DNA from: an uncultured Aquimarina sp.
GTDB taxonomy: Bacteria; Bacteroidota; Bacteroidia; Flavobacteriales; Flavobacteriaceae
NCBI GenBank assembly: GCA_947498705.1
Contig: CANMLW010000002.1
Coordinates: forward strand, 1-64,000
Length of the DNA: 64,000 nt
Direction: 5' to 3'
The notes under the pieces were generated by a model. That model was not told where the DNA came from, did no database searches, and saw only the letters and a program-made list of their open reading frames with translations. Both the position numbers and the translations under genes were made by a program. Each line of letters starts with the position of its first letter. The stretch's first letter is position 1. Positions 53,315-62,034 of this stretch are shown here, piece by piece.

Positions 53315-54967
53315 ATGTTTTTTTATTCTCGAATACAATTTACGGTTTACCTTTTTTTGACTTGTGCATGTATACAGGCAAATACATTTAATTTTTTGCA
53401 AGAAAAAAGGTTTTCTGTAAAAGATACCATTCGCATTGACGAATTGCGTCTAAAAGGACTGAGTTTGTGTCAAAAAAAACCAGACTCTTCGATTGTATAT
53501 ATTAATGAGGCCATAGATATGAGTAGAGCTATCAATGATAACCTTAGAGTTGCCAAAGGTTTGAATTGTTTGGGAATCGCTTACAATGCTAAATCAGATT
53601 TTGAAAAATCCTTTATACTCTATAGAGAAGCACTTGACATTTTAGAAAATGAAGAATCTCTAGATACTCAATCTGCTGTTTATAATAATATTGGTAATAT
53701 TTATCAATCATTTGGCCAATATGATTTGGCCGAAAGTTATTATGTAAGATCTATTGCTATACTTATGGAGGTGAATAGCCCCGTAAAGGCATCATTTCTT
53801 AATAATACATTCGAAAACCTCGCATTCGTTAATTTTTATGAAGAGCGATATGAAAAGTCTTTGGCTTATATAGAAAAAGCACAACAAATAATAGATAACG
53901 AAAACGTAGATAAGGATACGCAAGATTTTAGGAATGCCAGAATATTAATGCTAAAAGGGATAGTACACTTAGAATTAGGAAATATTGATGTAGCAGAAAA
54001 ATTATTGTTAGACAACTATGATACTATCGAGTTGTCTGGAGAAACCACCCATATCGCCCAAGCAAATTATTATATTGGTAGTATGTATAAGGTTAGAGGC
54101 AAACATGATAAGGCTGTAACCTATTTTTTAAAAGCGCTGGCGTTATCAAATTCTATAAAAGACCTTTCTCTTAAAGCAGAAATTCAGCTTGATTTGGCTG
54201 CTACTCATCAAATACTGGAACAGTATAAATTGGCTTTTGAATACCTTACCATGGGGACTGCTTTAAAGGATAGTTTGTTTGGTACCCGAAATACCTGGAA
54301 AATATCAGAACTAAGAGATAATTATGAAAGAGCACAACAAGAACAACAACTTATTTTAGCCCAAAAAGAAAAAAAAATTGACCATATTATGAAAGCGATA
54401 TACTTATCGGGTGCCATTATTATTGGTCTGTTTGGGTTGTTGTATTTTAGTTATTTAAGAACAAAACATAAAAAAGAGAAAAAGTTAATAGAAAAAGAAA
54501 AACAAATAGCAGAACTAGAACTCAATAAAACCAAAGATATTCTCGAAATTAAAAATAAAGAACTTACAACCTCTGCTTTACAAATCATAGAAGATGGAGA
54601 ACTTATCAAACATTTTAAAGATGATATTTATGAAATTAAAAAAGGTGTAGATAAAGTTCATCAACAAAAGATTGACAATCTTCTGGCATCTGTAAATAGA
54701 AACTCCAAAAAAAACTGGGATGCTTTTAAACTGCGTTTTGAACAGGTAAATTCTGGTTTTTTCGAAAAACTTGGAGAACAGTATCCTACCCTAACACCAA
54801 CAGAGTTAAAGCTTTGTTCTTTTCTAAAACTGCACTTTAATTCGAAGGATATTGCCAATTTGATGGGTATCTCTAGTAAAAGTGTAAAAATGGGACGTTA
54901 TAGATTACGTAAAAAATTTAATCTTCCTAGAGAAGTAAATCTCACCGAATTTATATCTAGATTTTAG
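53315..54967 (+). CDS. TPR sensor-like protein with C-terminal LuxR-type helix-turn-helix
   Basis: From the ATG at 53315 the protein has 550 residues (an upstream TTG at 53294 would add seven). A signal or membrane segment (LFLTCACIQA) is followed by a series of tetratricopeptide repeats over residues about 50-330 (ALNSYNAKSDFEKSF-like helices), a transmembrane helix near 360-380 (GAIIIGLFGLLYFSYL), a coiled coil and a C-terminal HTH (LTPTELKLCSFLKLHF to SKSVKMGRYRLRKKF). This arrangement is a membrane-bound transcription regulator known from Bacteroidota. Input is unknown. A strong terminator follows. Confidence 0.87.
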   Translation: MFFYSRIQFTVYLFLTCACIQANTFNFLQEKRFSVKDTIRIDELRLKGLSLCQKKPDSSIVYINEAIDMSRAINDNLRVAKGLNCLGIAYNAKSDFEKSFILYREALDILENEESLDTQSAVYNNIGNIYQSFGQYDLAESYYVRSIAILMEVNSPVKASFLNNTFENLAFVNFYEERYEKSLAYIEKAQQIIDNENVDKDTQDFRNARILMLKGIVHLELGNIDVAEKLLLDNYDTIELSGETTHIAQANYYIGSMYKVRGKHDKAVTYFLKALALSNSIKDLSLKAEIQLDLAATHQILEQYKLAFEYLTMGTALKDSLFGTRNTWKISELRDNYERAQQEQQLILAQKEKKIDHIMKAIYLSGAIIIGLFGLLYFSYLRTKHKKEKKLIEKEKQIAELELNKTKDILEIKNKELTTSALQIIEDGELIKHFKDDIYEIKKGVDKVHQQKIDNLLASVNRNSKKNWDAFKLRFEQVNSGFFEKLGEQYPTLTPTELKLCSFLKLHFNSKDIANLMGISSKSVKMGRYRLRKKFNLPREVNLTEFISRF

Positions 54968-55001
54968 CTTTGTTTTAGTACTACTAGAATGAGTTCAAAG
55001 T

Positions 55002-55037
55002 AAAAAATCCGTTTTCTATCTAGAAAACGGATTTTTT
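55002..55037. terminator. Bidirectional terminator downstream of the TPR-LuxR gene
   Basis: Perfect 17-bp inverted repeat (AAAAAATCCGTTTTCTA and complement) with a 2-nt loop and A/T tracts on both sides. It can also end the prolyl oligopeptidase transcript. Confidence 0.85.
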
Positions 55038-55053
55038 AGTATGGTTTTTAATC

Positions 55054-55150
55054 CACATTGTGGAGTTTAATTCTCCGAGGGTTGCCTCGAAATGTAAAAA
55101 CTGTTTTTCCGTTGGATGCCTCATGAACTTACTCCGTGGTAGTTGACTAA
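55054..55150 (+). repeat. 97-bp dispersed repeat, copy 2
   Basis: Same orientation and length as copy 1. It starts CACATTGTGGAGTTTAATTC and ends GTGGTAGTTGACTAA, with six substitutions relative to copy 1. It lies between the terminator at 55002-55037 and the stop codon of the prolyl oligopeptidase gene. Confidence 0.85.
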
Positions 55151-55153
55151 AGT

Positions 55154-57325
55154 TTATTTTTTTAGTTGAGCTATAGTTTTTTCTGGCAAAACTTCGTATC
55201 CCATATTGTATAAGGTAAAGCCAAAAATATCTGCATATTGCTCTATAGTTTTGCTAACAGGTGTTCCTGCACCATGACCTGCGTTGGTTTCAATTCTTAT
55301 TAGTGTAGGATTTATACCAGATTGCTTTGCCTGAAGTTCTGCAGCAAACTTAAATGAATGTGCCGGTACGACACGGTCATCATGATCTCCTGTAGTAACC
55401 ATTGTTGCAGGATATTGTACGCCTTCTTTTACATTATGAACGGGAGAGTACCCTTTTAGGTATTCGAACATTTCTTTACTCTCTTCTGATGTTCCATAAT
55501 CATAGGCCCATCCTGCGCCAGCTGTAAAAGTGTGATATCTTAGCATATCCAAAACACCAACTGCAGGCAAGGCTACTTTCATTAAATCAGGACGTTGTGT
55601 CATTGTTGCACCAACCAATAAACCTCCGTTAGAACCACCTCGAATTGCTAAATAATCGCTAGAGGTATACTTATTTTCTATTAAATATTCGGCTGCTGCA
55701 ATAAAGTCATCAAATACATTTTGTTTCTGTAATTTTGTACCTGCAATATGCCATTTTTTACCATACTCGCCTCCGCCTCTTAGATTGGGTACGGCATAAA
55801 TACCTCCTTGTTCCATCCAAACGGCATTGGCAATACTAAAAGAAGGCGTAAGACTAACATTAAAGCCACCATAACCATATAAAATGGTAGGGTTTTTACC
55901 GGTAAGCTCGATTCCTTTTTTATAGGTAATAATCATAGGTACTTTTGTACCATCTTTAGAATTATAAAATACCTGCTTACTTTCGTAGTTTTCTGGGTTA
56001 AAATCAATTTTTGGTTCGCGATACAGGGTAGATGTTCCTTTGGCGATATCATATTTATAGATACTACTAGGAACTTTGTAGTTTGTAAACGAATAATAGA
56101 GTTCTTTTTCTTCCTTTTTAGCACCAAATCCACTTGCACTACCAACACCAGGTAATATCGCTTCTCTAATTAATTTACCATCATAGTCGTATTGAAATAC
56201 TTTTGAAACGGCATCTACCATATATTCTGCAAAGAAATACCCTCCTCCTGTATTGGGGCTGAGTACATTTTCTGTTTCTGGTATAAAATCTACCCAGTTT
56301 TCTGGAGTAGGGTTTGAGGCATCTACAGTAACTATTTTTTGGTTTGGAGCATTTAAATTAGTTACCAAATACAGTTTTGAAGCTACATTTTCGATGATAT
56401 AGGTGTCACTTTCTGTAGTATCCAAAATAGTGATCAATTTGCTATTAGAATCTTTAAGATCTTTTATAAATAATTTGTTTCCAGAAGTAGAAGTACTGGC
56501 AGATATAATTAAATATTGATCATCTTCTGTTAGGTATGCATAGGTATACCTATGTTTTTCTTCTTCGGTTCCTCCAAAAATAAGTTGATCGTCTTTTTGT
56601 ACAGTACCTAGTTTATGGTAATATACTTTGTGTTGATCTGTTTTTGCAGAAAGTTCACTTCCTTTGGGTTTATCGTAACTAGAATAATAAAATCCATCAT
56701 TACCTCTCCAGGACATTCCAGAAAATTTAACATCTATGATAGTATCTTCTAAAACCTCTTTGGTTTCTACATTTTTAACAATTACTTTACGCCAATCACT
56801 ACCTCCTTCAGAGATAGAATATGCAATTAGTTTTCCGTTTTTAGAAAAACTGACACCTCCCAAAGAGGTAGTTCCATCTTTACTAAAGGTGTTTGGATCA
56901 AGAAAAACTTCGGGTTCTTCTCCTTCTTTTTTAAATCGATATAAAACGTGTTGATTTTGTAGGCCATCGTTTTTATAAAAATAAGTATAATCACCTTCTT
57001 TAAAGGGAGCGCCTACTTTTTCGTAGTTCCAAAGATCAGATAATCGTTTTTTAAGATCTTCTCTAAAAGGAATCTTGTTTAAATAATCAAAAGTGGTTTT
57101 GTTTTGAGTAGTTACCCAATTTTCGGTTTCCTTGCTTCGATCATCTTCTAGCCACCTATAAGGGTCTTTTATTTTGGTTTCGAAATAGGTGTCAACGGTA
57201 TCTACAGTTTTAGTTTCTGGGTAGTTCAATGCAATAGCAGTTTTATTGGATTTTGTTTCTTGTGTTTGATTCTTACAAGCTATCATTACGGTTAAGATAG
57301 ATAAGAGAATGAACGTATTTTTCAT
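55154..57325 (-). CDS. Prolyl oligopeptidase family serine peptidase (S9), secreted lipoprotein
   Basis: From the ATG at 57325 ([10 protein letters not shown]) the protein has 723 residues and a lipoprotein signal (TVMIACKN). The 47-residue longer frame upstream would overlap the promoter and is rejected. A seven-bladed beta-propeller (about 80-430) with [16 protein letters not shown] at its start is followed by the alpha/beta hydrolase: [11 protein letters not shown] (Ser), DHDDRVVP (Asp) and NAGHGAG (His). It cleaves short peptides after proline, probably in the periplasm. It ends 3 bp from repeat copy 2. Confidence 0.93.
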   Translation of the reverse strand: MKNTFILLSILTVMIACKNQTQETKSNKTAIALNYPETKTVDTVDTYFETKIKDPYRWLEDDRSKETENWVTTQNKTTFDYLNKIPFREDLKKRLSDLWNYEKVGAPFKEGDYTYFYKNDGLQNQHVLYRFKKEGEEPEVFLDPNTFSKDGTTSLGGVSFSKNGKLIAYSISEGGSDWRKVIVKNVETKEVLEDTIIDVKFSGMSWRGNDGFYYSSYDKPKGSELSAKTDQHKVYYHKLGTVQKDDQLIFGGTEEEKHRYTYAYLTEDDQYLIISASTSTSGNKLFIKDLKDSNSKLITILDTTESDTYIIENVASKLYLVTNLNAPNQKIVTVDASNPTPENWVDFIPETENVLSPNTGGGYFFAEYMVDAVSKVFQYDYDGKLIREAILPGVGSASGFGAKKEEKELYYSFTNYKVPSSIYKYDIAKGTSTLYREPKIDFNPENYESKQVFYNSKDGTKVPMIITYKKGIELTGKNPTILYGYGGFNVSLTPSFSIANAVWMEQGGIYAVPNLRGGGEYGKKWHIAGTKLQKQNVFDDFIAAAEYLIENKYTSSDYLAIRGGSNGGLLVGATMTQRPDLMKVALPAVGVLDMLRYHTFTAGAGWAYDYGTSEESKEMFEYLKGYSPVHNVKEGVQYPATMVTTGDHDDRVVPAHSFKFAAELQAKQSGINPTLIRIETNAGHGAGTPVSKTIEQYADIFGFTLYNMGYEVLPEKTIAQLKK

Positions 57326-57348
57326 AATGTTTATGGTTGTATGCCCTA

Positions 57349-57356
57349 CAAATCTA
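57349..57356 (-). promoter_or_regulatory. -7 promoter box for the prolyl oligopeptidase gene
   Basis: Minus-strand TAGATTTG, TAnnTTTG type, 24 bp upstream of the preferred ATG 57325. Confidence 0.5.
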
Positions 57357-57521
57357 TCAAAAGAAGCTTCTAAAAGTGCTAAAGAAAGTATAAAAATGAC
57401 TGCTCTGCAAGTAATCCTAATAAAGAAAGGAAGGGTTTCTTTATATATTGTTTTGGGGTTTAACAATATGCGAATTCGTTAGAAGAGCAGTCGAGGGTTT
57501 CGTGTAAACTTAAAAATGATC

Positions 57522-57890
57522 TTAGAAAAGCGGTTTATAGCGATCCCAATGGGTATAAATCAAAAATGTGTTTACAAGAAAAACAAATATTGCAGGTCCT
57601 ATATTTTTAGGGTCCAAAATAATATGAAATAAAATAATATTTATTGATATCGGTGCCAATACAACCAATGCAAAAGGTACCGACATATTAATTAATAGTA
57701 AAAAACCAACAAGGACTTCGATTAATCCTACTGTTTTTAATACATAACTATCAGCGAGGGCTCCAAAAAACACTATGGCATCTGGATTGGTAAATTCTAA
57801 TGCAGGAATAAATTCGATAAACTTATTCATTCCAAAAATAATCAATAATGCCCCTAATAAAATTCTTAAAACCAAAACTAACTTACTCAT
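57522..57890 (-). CDS. DoxX-family integral membrane protein
   Basis: A 122-residue protein with four hydrophobic helices, beginning LVLVLRILLGALLIIFGMNKF (the DoxX first-helix pattern) and ending LIYTHWDRYKPLF. DoxX-like proteins are small quinone-linked or stress-related membrane proteins with no single assigned reaction. It lies between the prolyl oligopeptidase and the DUF3078 gene, all on the same strand, but a terminator separates it from DUF3078. Homologous small membrane proteins are common in this phylum. Confidence 0.82.
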   Translation of the reverse strand: MSKLVLVLRILLGALLIIFGMNKFIEFIPALEFTNPDAIVFFGALADSYVLKTVGLIEVLVGFLLLINMSVPFALVVLAPISINIILFHIILDPKNIGPAIFVFLVNTFLIYTHWDRYKPLF

Positions 57891-57995
57891 AACTTCTGAT
57901 TTTTAAATGTTTATAGTATAGTGTAGACGAAAAAATAGTAGAGTCCTTACATAAGGTAAAAGAATATACTACACCACTAATATCCTTTCTGGTAT

Positions 57996-58031
57996 AAAAA
58001 AGACCGCTTAAATTATTTAAGCGGTCTTTTT
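57996..58031 (-). terminator. Intrinsic terminator of the DUF3078 gene
   Basis: AGACCGCTTAAA and its complement form a perfect 12-bp stem with a 3-nt loop, flanked by A- and T-tracts. It lies 20 bp past the DUF3078 stop. Confidence 0.85.
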
Positions 58032-58050
58032 AAGATATATTTTTCTGGTA

Positions 58051-58968
58051 TTAGAAACCGTAGTTTACTCCTAGACCAAATACTTCTCTAATCTGAAACC
58101 CTTCAACTGCATTATCATCATAGATTGCCTGAAACGTAATATTAGTAGATAAGTATTTATTTATTTGCATCACCACGTTTGCAGTATAATCAATATCTAC
58201 GTTTTGTGGATCTTCTAAGTAGTTTGCATAAAGATTTAAGATATTCTCCATAGATACATTTTTCATCAATTCGAATTTAGCATATGCATTAAGTGCCGCA
58301 CCAAACTCAAAACGAGAAGTTTCATTCGCTTCTACTCCAAAATAAGGAACGTATGCATCAAGAGCTGCTTGATCTGCAGTATCTACTTTAGTAAAATCTC
58401 CATCAACAAAAATGAATCTTGCTGTTGCTGGTGCTATGTTTACTTTTAGGTTATCGCTTTTTTTCCATAGCATACCAGGACCAAATTGTAAATATGCAGG
58501 TGAGAAAATATGAGTAGTTTCTGTTCTGGTTTCGTTTCCGTTGGCATCTTCACCAAATACATATCCTTTATCAAACTGAGTTCTAAAGTTTAAGAAGAAT
58601 GAGTAATACCAATTAGATTCTTTGATTTGTTGTCCTATTAAAGAATTAAATTCTAAACGATCATTGGTTTTGCGAGTAAACTCCTGATCTTTTAATTTGG
58701 TTAATCCATAATCTGCTATAATCTTATTATCCCAGGTAAGCTTACCTTTTCTGTAGTTAAAATCATAGGTTAGTGATAAGTTACCTGCAATGTTAGAAGT
58801 TCCTCCTCCTAACCATTCGTGGTTAAAAGCTGCCTGGTTGAACAAAAAACTAAGATTTCCTGCTCTGGTCCAGCCATCTTTAGGCGCTTCTTCTTTTTTT
58901 TCTTCTTCTTGCGCAAAAGCAATAGTAGAGGTTGCAAGAAGTACGAGTGTTAGCAGTGTTTTTTTCAT
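58051..58968 (-). CDS. DUF3078 outer-membrane beta-barrel-like protein
   Basis: A 305-residue secreted protein (signal peptide ends IAFAQEEE). After an acidic linker the mature protein begins DGWTRAGNLSFLFNQAAFNH, the hallmark opening of DUF3078, and continues as repeating amphipathic strands (NLSLTYDFNYRKGKLTWDNK, WYYSFFLNFRTQFDKG) ending in the aromatic FGLGVNYGF. This suggests an outer-membrane barrel. Function unknown. It lies at the end of the sufS-sufE-SufT-DUF2480 cluster but has its own promoter (59062-59069) and terminator. Confidence 0.88.
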   Translation of the reverse strand: MKKTLLTLVLLATSTIAFAQEEEKKEEAPKDGWTRAGNLSFLFNQAAFNHEWLGGGTSNIAGNLSLTYDFNYRKGKLTWDNKIIADYGLTKLKDQEFTRKTNDRLEFNSLIGQQIKESNWYYSFFLNFRTQFDKGYVFGEDANGNETRTETTHIFSPAYLQFGPGMLWKKSDNLKVNIAPATARFIFVDGDFTKVDTADQAALDAYVPYFGVEANETSRFEFGAALNAYAKFELMKNVSMENILNLYANYLEDPQNVDIDYTANVVMQINKYLSTNITFQAIYDDNAVEGFQIREVFGLGVNYGF

Positions 58969-59061
58969 AATTGTAAGTAAGTTTAAGATAATTGATTTTT
59001 AGTATTAATTGCCTTTAACCTAAGGTCAAGGTATTTAATTTTTAAAAATTTTTTGCGATTG

Positions 59062-59069
59062 CAAAGATA
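59062..59069 (-). promoter_or_regulatory. -7 promoter box for the DUF3078 gene
   Basis: Minus-strand TATCTTTG with a TTG about 22 bp further upstream (59092-59094). The leader would be about 85 nt. Confidence 0.6.
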
Positions 59070-59151
59070 ACATTAGCCCTAATTTTTGATTCAATATAGG
59101 GTAGATGTTATCATGTTTTTCGACAAAAAGCAAGTTTAAACGCTTAATGGT

Positions 59152-59661
59152 TTATTTTCTTTTGTAGAGGGGTACAGAGGAACATGCCTCTCCATACATT
59201 AAACTTTTGACAATAGGTTGTAATTTCTGGATCAAGGCAATATAGGCACCCTGTGGTACTGGTTTATTGGCACATCCTTTTATAATTACTAGCTTATCTT
59301 GATACTCAGAAAAATCAAAATCGGTGATAATATCATTATAAAGAATAGTTTCTAGCATTTCAAGAGATCCTGTAACTACTTTTTTTGCAAATGGCATTAA
59401 AGAACTAGTAACCAAAAGAAAGGCCCAGCCTGGTATAATAGCATCTGTAGAGCAGGTGATGGCAACATACGAATTTTTGTATTGTTCCCAGTTATGCTCT
59501 GAAACGTGTTTTCTAAAGTCTTTTTCGCGCAAAATCAATCCTTCAAAAAGCCAATCTTTGATATCAAAGACAATGCGATTACCACTAGGATAATAATCTT
59601 CAAGGTCAAAGGTGATGAGATTTTTATTATTTGCAACTCTATTTACTATTTCTTCTGCCAT
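59152..59661 (-). CDS. DUF2480 family protein
   Basis: A 169-residue soluble protein with the family pattern FDLEDYYPSGNRIVFDIKDW, FLLVTSSL, and IIKGCANKPVPQGAYI with a conserved Cys. The family is confined to Bacteroidota and is regularly located next to the SUF genes, so a link to iron-sulfur assembly is inferred, but no biochemistry is known to me. It lies 65 bp downstream of the SufT-like gene on the same strand. Confidence 0.88.
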   Translation of the reverse strand: MAEEIVNRVANNKNLITFDLEDYYPSGNRIVFDIKDWLFEGLILREKDFRKHVSEHNWEQYKNSYVAITCSTDAIIPGWAFLLVTSSLMPFAKKVVTGSLEMLETILYNDIITDFDFSEYQDKLVIIKGCANKPVPQGAYIALIQKLQPIVKSLMYGEACSSVPLYKRK

Positions 59662-59726
59662 ATGGTAGACTTCAAAAAAGGTATTTATTTAAATATTAGT
59701 AATATGCTTTTAAAAATACTTAAAAG

Positions 59727-60053
59727 TTATAGCATTCCCAATTCTAATTTGGCTTCTTCACTCATTAAATCTTGAGACCATGGCGGATCAAACGTAAGTT
59801 CCATTTCGACATCATTTACAGCATCCAAAGATTTTACTTTTTCTTGTATTTCCTGAGGTAATGATTCTGCCACAGGACAATTAGGAGAAGTAAGAGTCAT
59901 TAAAATTTTTACATCATAATCTTCATTGACGAATACGTCATAAATAAGTCCAAGTTCGTAGATATCTACAGGAATCTCAGGATCATAAATCGTTTTTAGT
60001 ACTCTTACAATTTTTTCGCCCAATTCATTGGTATCTATGGTGGTTTCGCTCAT
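59727..60053 (-). CDS. SufT-like / MIP18-family (DUF59) iron-sulfur assembly protein
   Basis: A 108-residue protein with the DUF59 core: VLKTIYDPEIPVDIYELGL near residues 15-33, the Cys-containing TLTSPNCPVAESLP, and the closing FDPPWSQDLMSEEAKLELG, typical of SufT and the PaaD/MIP18 family. Its relatives help load iron-sulfur clusters onto target enzymes. The position after sufS and sufE supports this role. It ends 65 bp before DUF2480. Confidence 0.92.
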   Translation of the reverse strand: MSETTIDTNELGEKIVRVLKTIYDPEIPVDIYELGLIYDVFVNEDYDVKILMTLTSPNCPVAESLPQEIQEKVKSLDAVNDVEMELTFDPPWSQDLMSEEAKLELGML

Positions 60054-60100
60054 AATCGTTCTTTTTTTTACTTTTTTAGGGTAATACCCATAAAAAGAAA

Positions 60101-60523
60101 CTAGTTTATTTGTGTTTGATAAGCTATTGCATACATTTTTAATTGCTTAATCATACTTACCAGACCATTAGCTCGGGTAGGAGATAAGTGCTCTTTTAAT
60201 CCAATTTCATTAATAAAATCGGTATCTGCTTCAACAATTTCTGTTGGGTGTTGCCTATTAAAAACACGAATTAATATGGCAATAATACCTTTGGTAATGA
60301 TTGCATCACTATCTGCAGTAAATTCGATTTTATTATCATTCATTTCGGCATGAACCCATACCTTACTTTGGCATCCCTTAATAATGTTATCTTCGGTTTT
60401 ATATTTTTCTTCTATAAGCGGAAGTGATTTTCCTAATTCGATCATATACTCATATCGCTGCATCCAATCATCAAACATTGCAAATTCGTCCATAATCTCT
60501 TCCTGAATTTCCTTAATCGTCAT
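60101..60523 (-). CDS. sufE: SufE-family cysteine desulfurase activator
   Basis: A 140-residue SufE-like protein. The sulfur-accepting Cys lies in NIIKGCQSKVWVHA near residue 50, preceded by YEYMIELGKSLP; the TADSDAIITKGI and LSPTRANGL segments complete the fold. It accepts sulfur from SufS and passes it to the scaffold. It follows sufS by 114 bp on the same strand. Some members of the family act with CsdA; the sufS neighbour favours the SUF role. Confidence 0.93.
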   Translation of the reverse strand: MTIKEIQEEIMDEFAMFDDWMQRYEYMIELGKSLPLIEEKYKTEDNIIKGCQSKVWVHAEMNDNKIEFTADSDAIITKGIIAILIRVFNRQHPTEIVEADTDFINEIGLKEHLSPTRANGLVSMIKQLKMYAIAYQTQIN

Positions 60524-60637
60524 TAGCTATTAATTTTCGACAAAAATACAACAAGAATAATTGCTATTCAACACTTTCTATCAATGATGGTATAGGATAA
60601 ACTAATTGCTCTATTAGTCAATGGCTTAAGGAAAATA

Positions 60638-61852
60638 CTAAGAAAGCATCATTTTTGCTTTTTTTACAGCATCTACAAGTGCATCTATTTCTTCTTTGGT
60701 ATTATAAAATGAAAATGAGGCGCGTATGGTTCCTGGTATTTTATAAAAATCCATAATAGGTTGAGCACAATGATGTCCTGTACGTACTGCAATCCCTAAT
60801 TTGTCTACAATAGAACCAACATCATATGGATGAATGTTATCCAGATTAAAAGAAATTACCGAAGTTTTATTTTTGGAAGTACCGTATATTTTTAAACCTT
60901 CTATTTCTAATAATTTTTCGGTTCCGTAGGCAAGTAAATCATTTTCGTAAGCGGCAATAGTATCAAAGCCAATACTGTTCATATAATCCAATGCAACACC
61001 AAATGCGATTCCGCCACAAATATTAGGAGTTCCTGCTTCAAATTTATGTGGTAGTCCTGCATAAGTAGTTTTTTCGAAGGTTACTAGCTCTATCATCTCA
61101 CCACCACCTTGATAAGGAGGAAGTTTGTTTAGCCATTCTTCTTTTCCGTAGAGCATACCTACTCCTGTCGGGCCACATAATTTATGAGCAGAAGCAACAT
61201 AAAAATCTACATCAAGCTCTTGTACATCAGGTTTGATATGTGGGCAAGACTGTGCACCGTCTATAAGTACAGCTGCCCCTACTTTATGTGCTTTATCTAT
61301 AATTTCTTTGATAGGATTAATGGTTCCTAAGGCATTAGAAATGTGATTGGTAAAAACAAGTTTGGTCTTATCAGAAAGCAAAGTGTCAAATACATCCATT
61401 ACTAGTTCTCCCTCTTCATTCATCGGGATCACTTTAAGAATAGCACCTGTTCGTTCACAAAGCATTTGCCATGGCACAATATTAGAATGGTGTTCTAAGG
61501 CCGAAACGATAACTTCATCACCCTTAGAAAGAAGATTTGTAAAACCTGTTGCAATGATATTAATACTATGAGTAGTTCCCGAAGTAAGAATCACTTCATG
61601 GGTATGTTTTGTATTAAAATGGGTCTGTATTTTTTTTCTGGCAATCTCATAAGCATCTGTTGCTTCTTGAGAGAGTGTATGTACTCCTCTATGAATATTT
61701 GCATTGTAATTACTGTAGTAATCTACAATGGCATCGATAACAACCTGAGGGGTTTGTGATGTGGCAGCATTATCAAAATAGACCAGAGGTTTTCCGTTTA
61801 CTTGGCGATCAAGAATTGGAAAATCTTTTCTGATTTTATGTACATCTAGCAT
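60638..61852 (-). CDS. sufS: Cysteine desulfurase SufS (class II, PLP)
   Basis: From the ATG at 61852 (MLDVHKIRKDF) the protein has 404 residues; the frame extends to a TTG at 61870 inside the promoter, which I reject. The NAATSQTP opening, PLP-binding Lys in ASAHKLCGPTGVGMLYG near residue 225, and active-site Cys in RTGHHCAQP near 365 identify SufS. It removes sulfur from cysteine for iron-sulfur cluster synthesis. sufB, sufC and sufD, usually just upstream, are replaced here by repeat copy 3 and a divergent hydrolase gene. It has its own -7 box. Confidence 0.96.
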   Translation of the reverse strand: MLDVHKIRKDFPILDRQVNGKPLVYFDNAATSQTPQVVIDAIVDYYSNYNANIHRGVHTLSQEATDAYEIARKKIQTHFNTKHTHEVILTSGTTHSINIIATGFTNLLSKGDEVIVSALEHHSNIVPWQMLCERTGAILKVIPMNEEGELVMDVFDTLLSDKTKLVFTNHISNALGTINPIKEIIDKAHKVGAAVLIDGAQSCPHIKPDVQELDVDFYVASAHKLCGPTGVGMLYGKEEWLNKLPPYQGGGEMIELVTFEKTTYAGLPHKFEAGTPNICGGIAFGVALDYMNSIGFDTIAAYENDLLAYGTEKLLEIEGLKIYGTSKNKTSVISFNLDNIHPYDVGSIVDKLGIAVRTGHHCAQPIMDFYKIPGTIRASFSFYNTKEEIDALVDAVKKAKMMLS

Positions 61853-61867
61853 ATCAATTTCTTTTTG

Positions 61868-61875
61868 CAAAAGTA
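61868..61875 (-). promoter_or_regulatory. -7 promoter box for sufS
   Basis: Minus-strand TACTTTTG, TAnnTTTG type, 16 bp upstream of the ATG at 61852. It implies that sufS starts its own transcript here. Confidence 0.5.
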
Positions 61876-61919
61876 GTAAGTATTTCTAACTAGGATTACT
61901 TATTTTTAATTGATTTAAT

Positions 61920-62015
61920 CACATTGTGGAATTTAATCCTAAGAGGCTTGCCTCAAAATGTTAAAAACGTTTTTTGACTGGATGGCTCGTGAGCTTGCTC
62001 CGAGGTAATTGACTA
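61920..62015 (+). repeat. 97-bp dispersed repeat, copy 3 (diverged)
   Basis: Begins CACATTGTGGAATTTAATCC and ends GAGGTAATTGACTA, 96 bp. Clearly the same element as copies 1 and 2 but with more substitutions (for example AGAGGCTTGCCTCA). It lies in the divergent region between sufS and the serine hydrolase gene, 19 bp before the latter's ATG. Confidence 0.75.
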
Positions 62016-62034
62016 TTGTTTATATATTTTTCTA

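Noticed and set aside
55154..57466. Longer start for the prolyl oligopeptidase (47 extra residues)
   Set aside because: The extension would run through the TAGATTTG promoter box, and the ATG at 57325 gives a standard lipoprotein signal.
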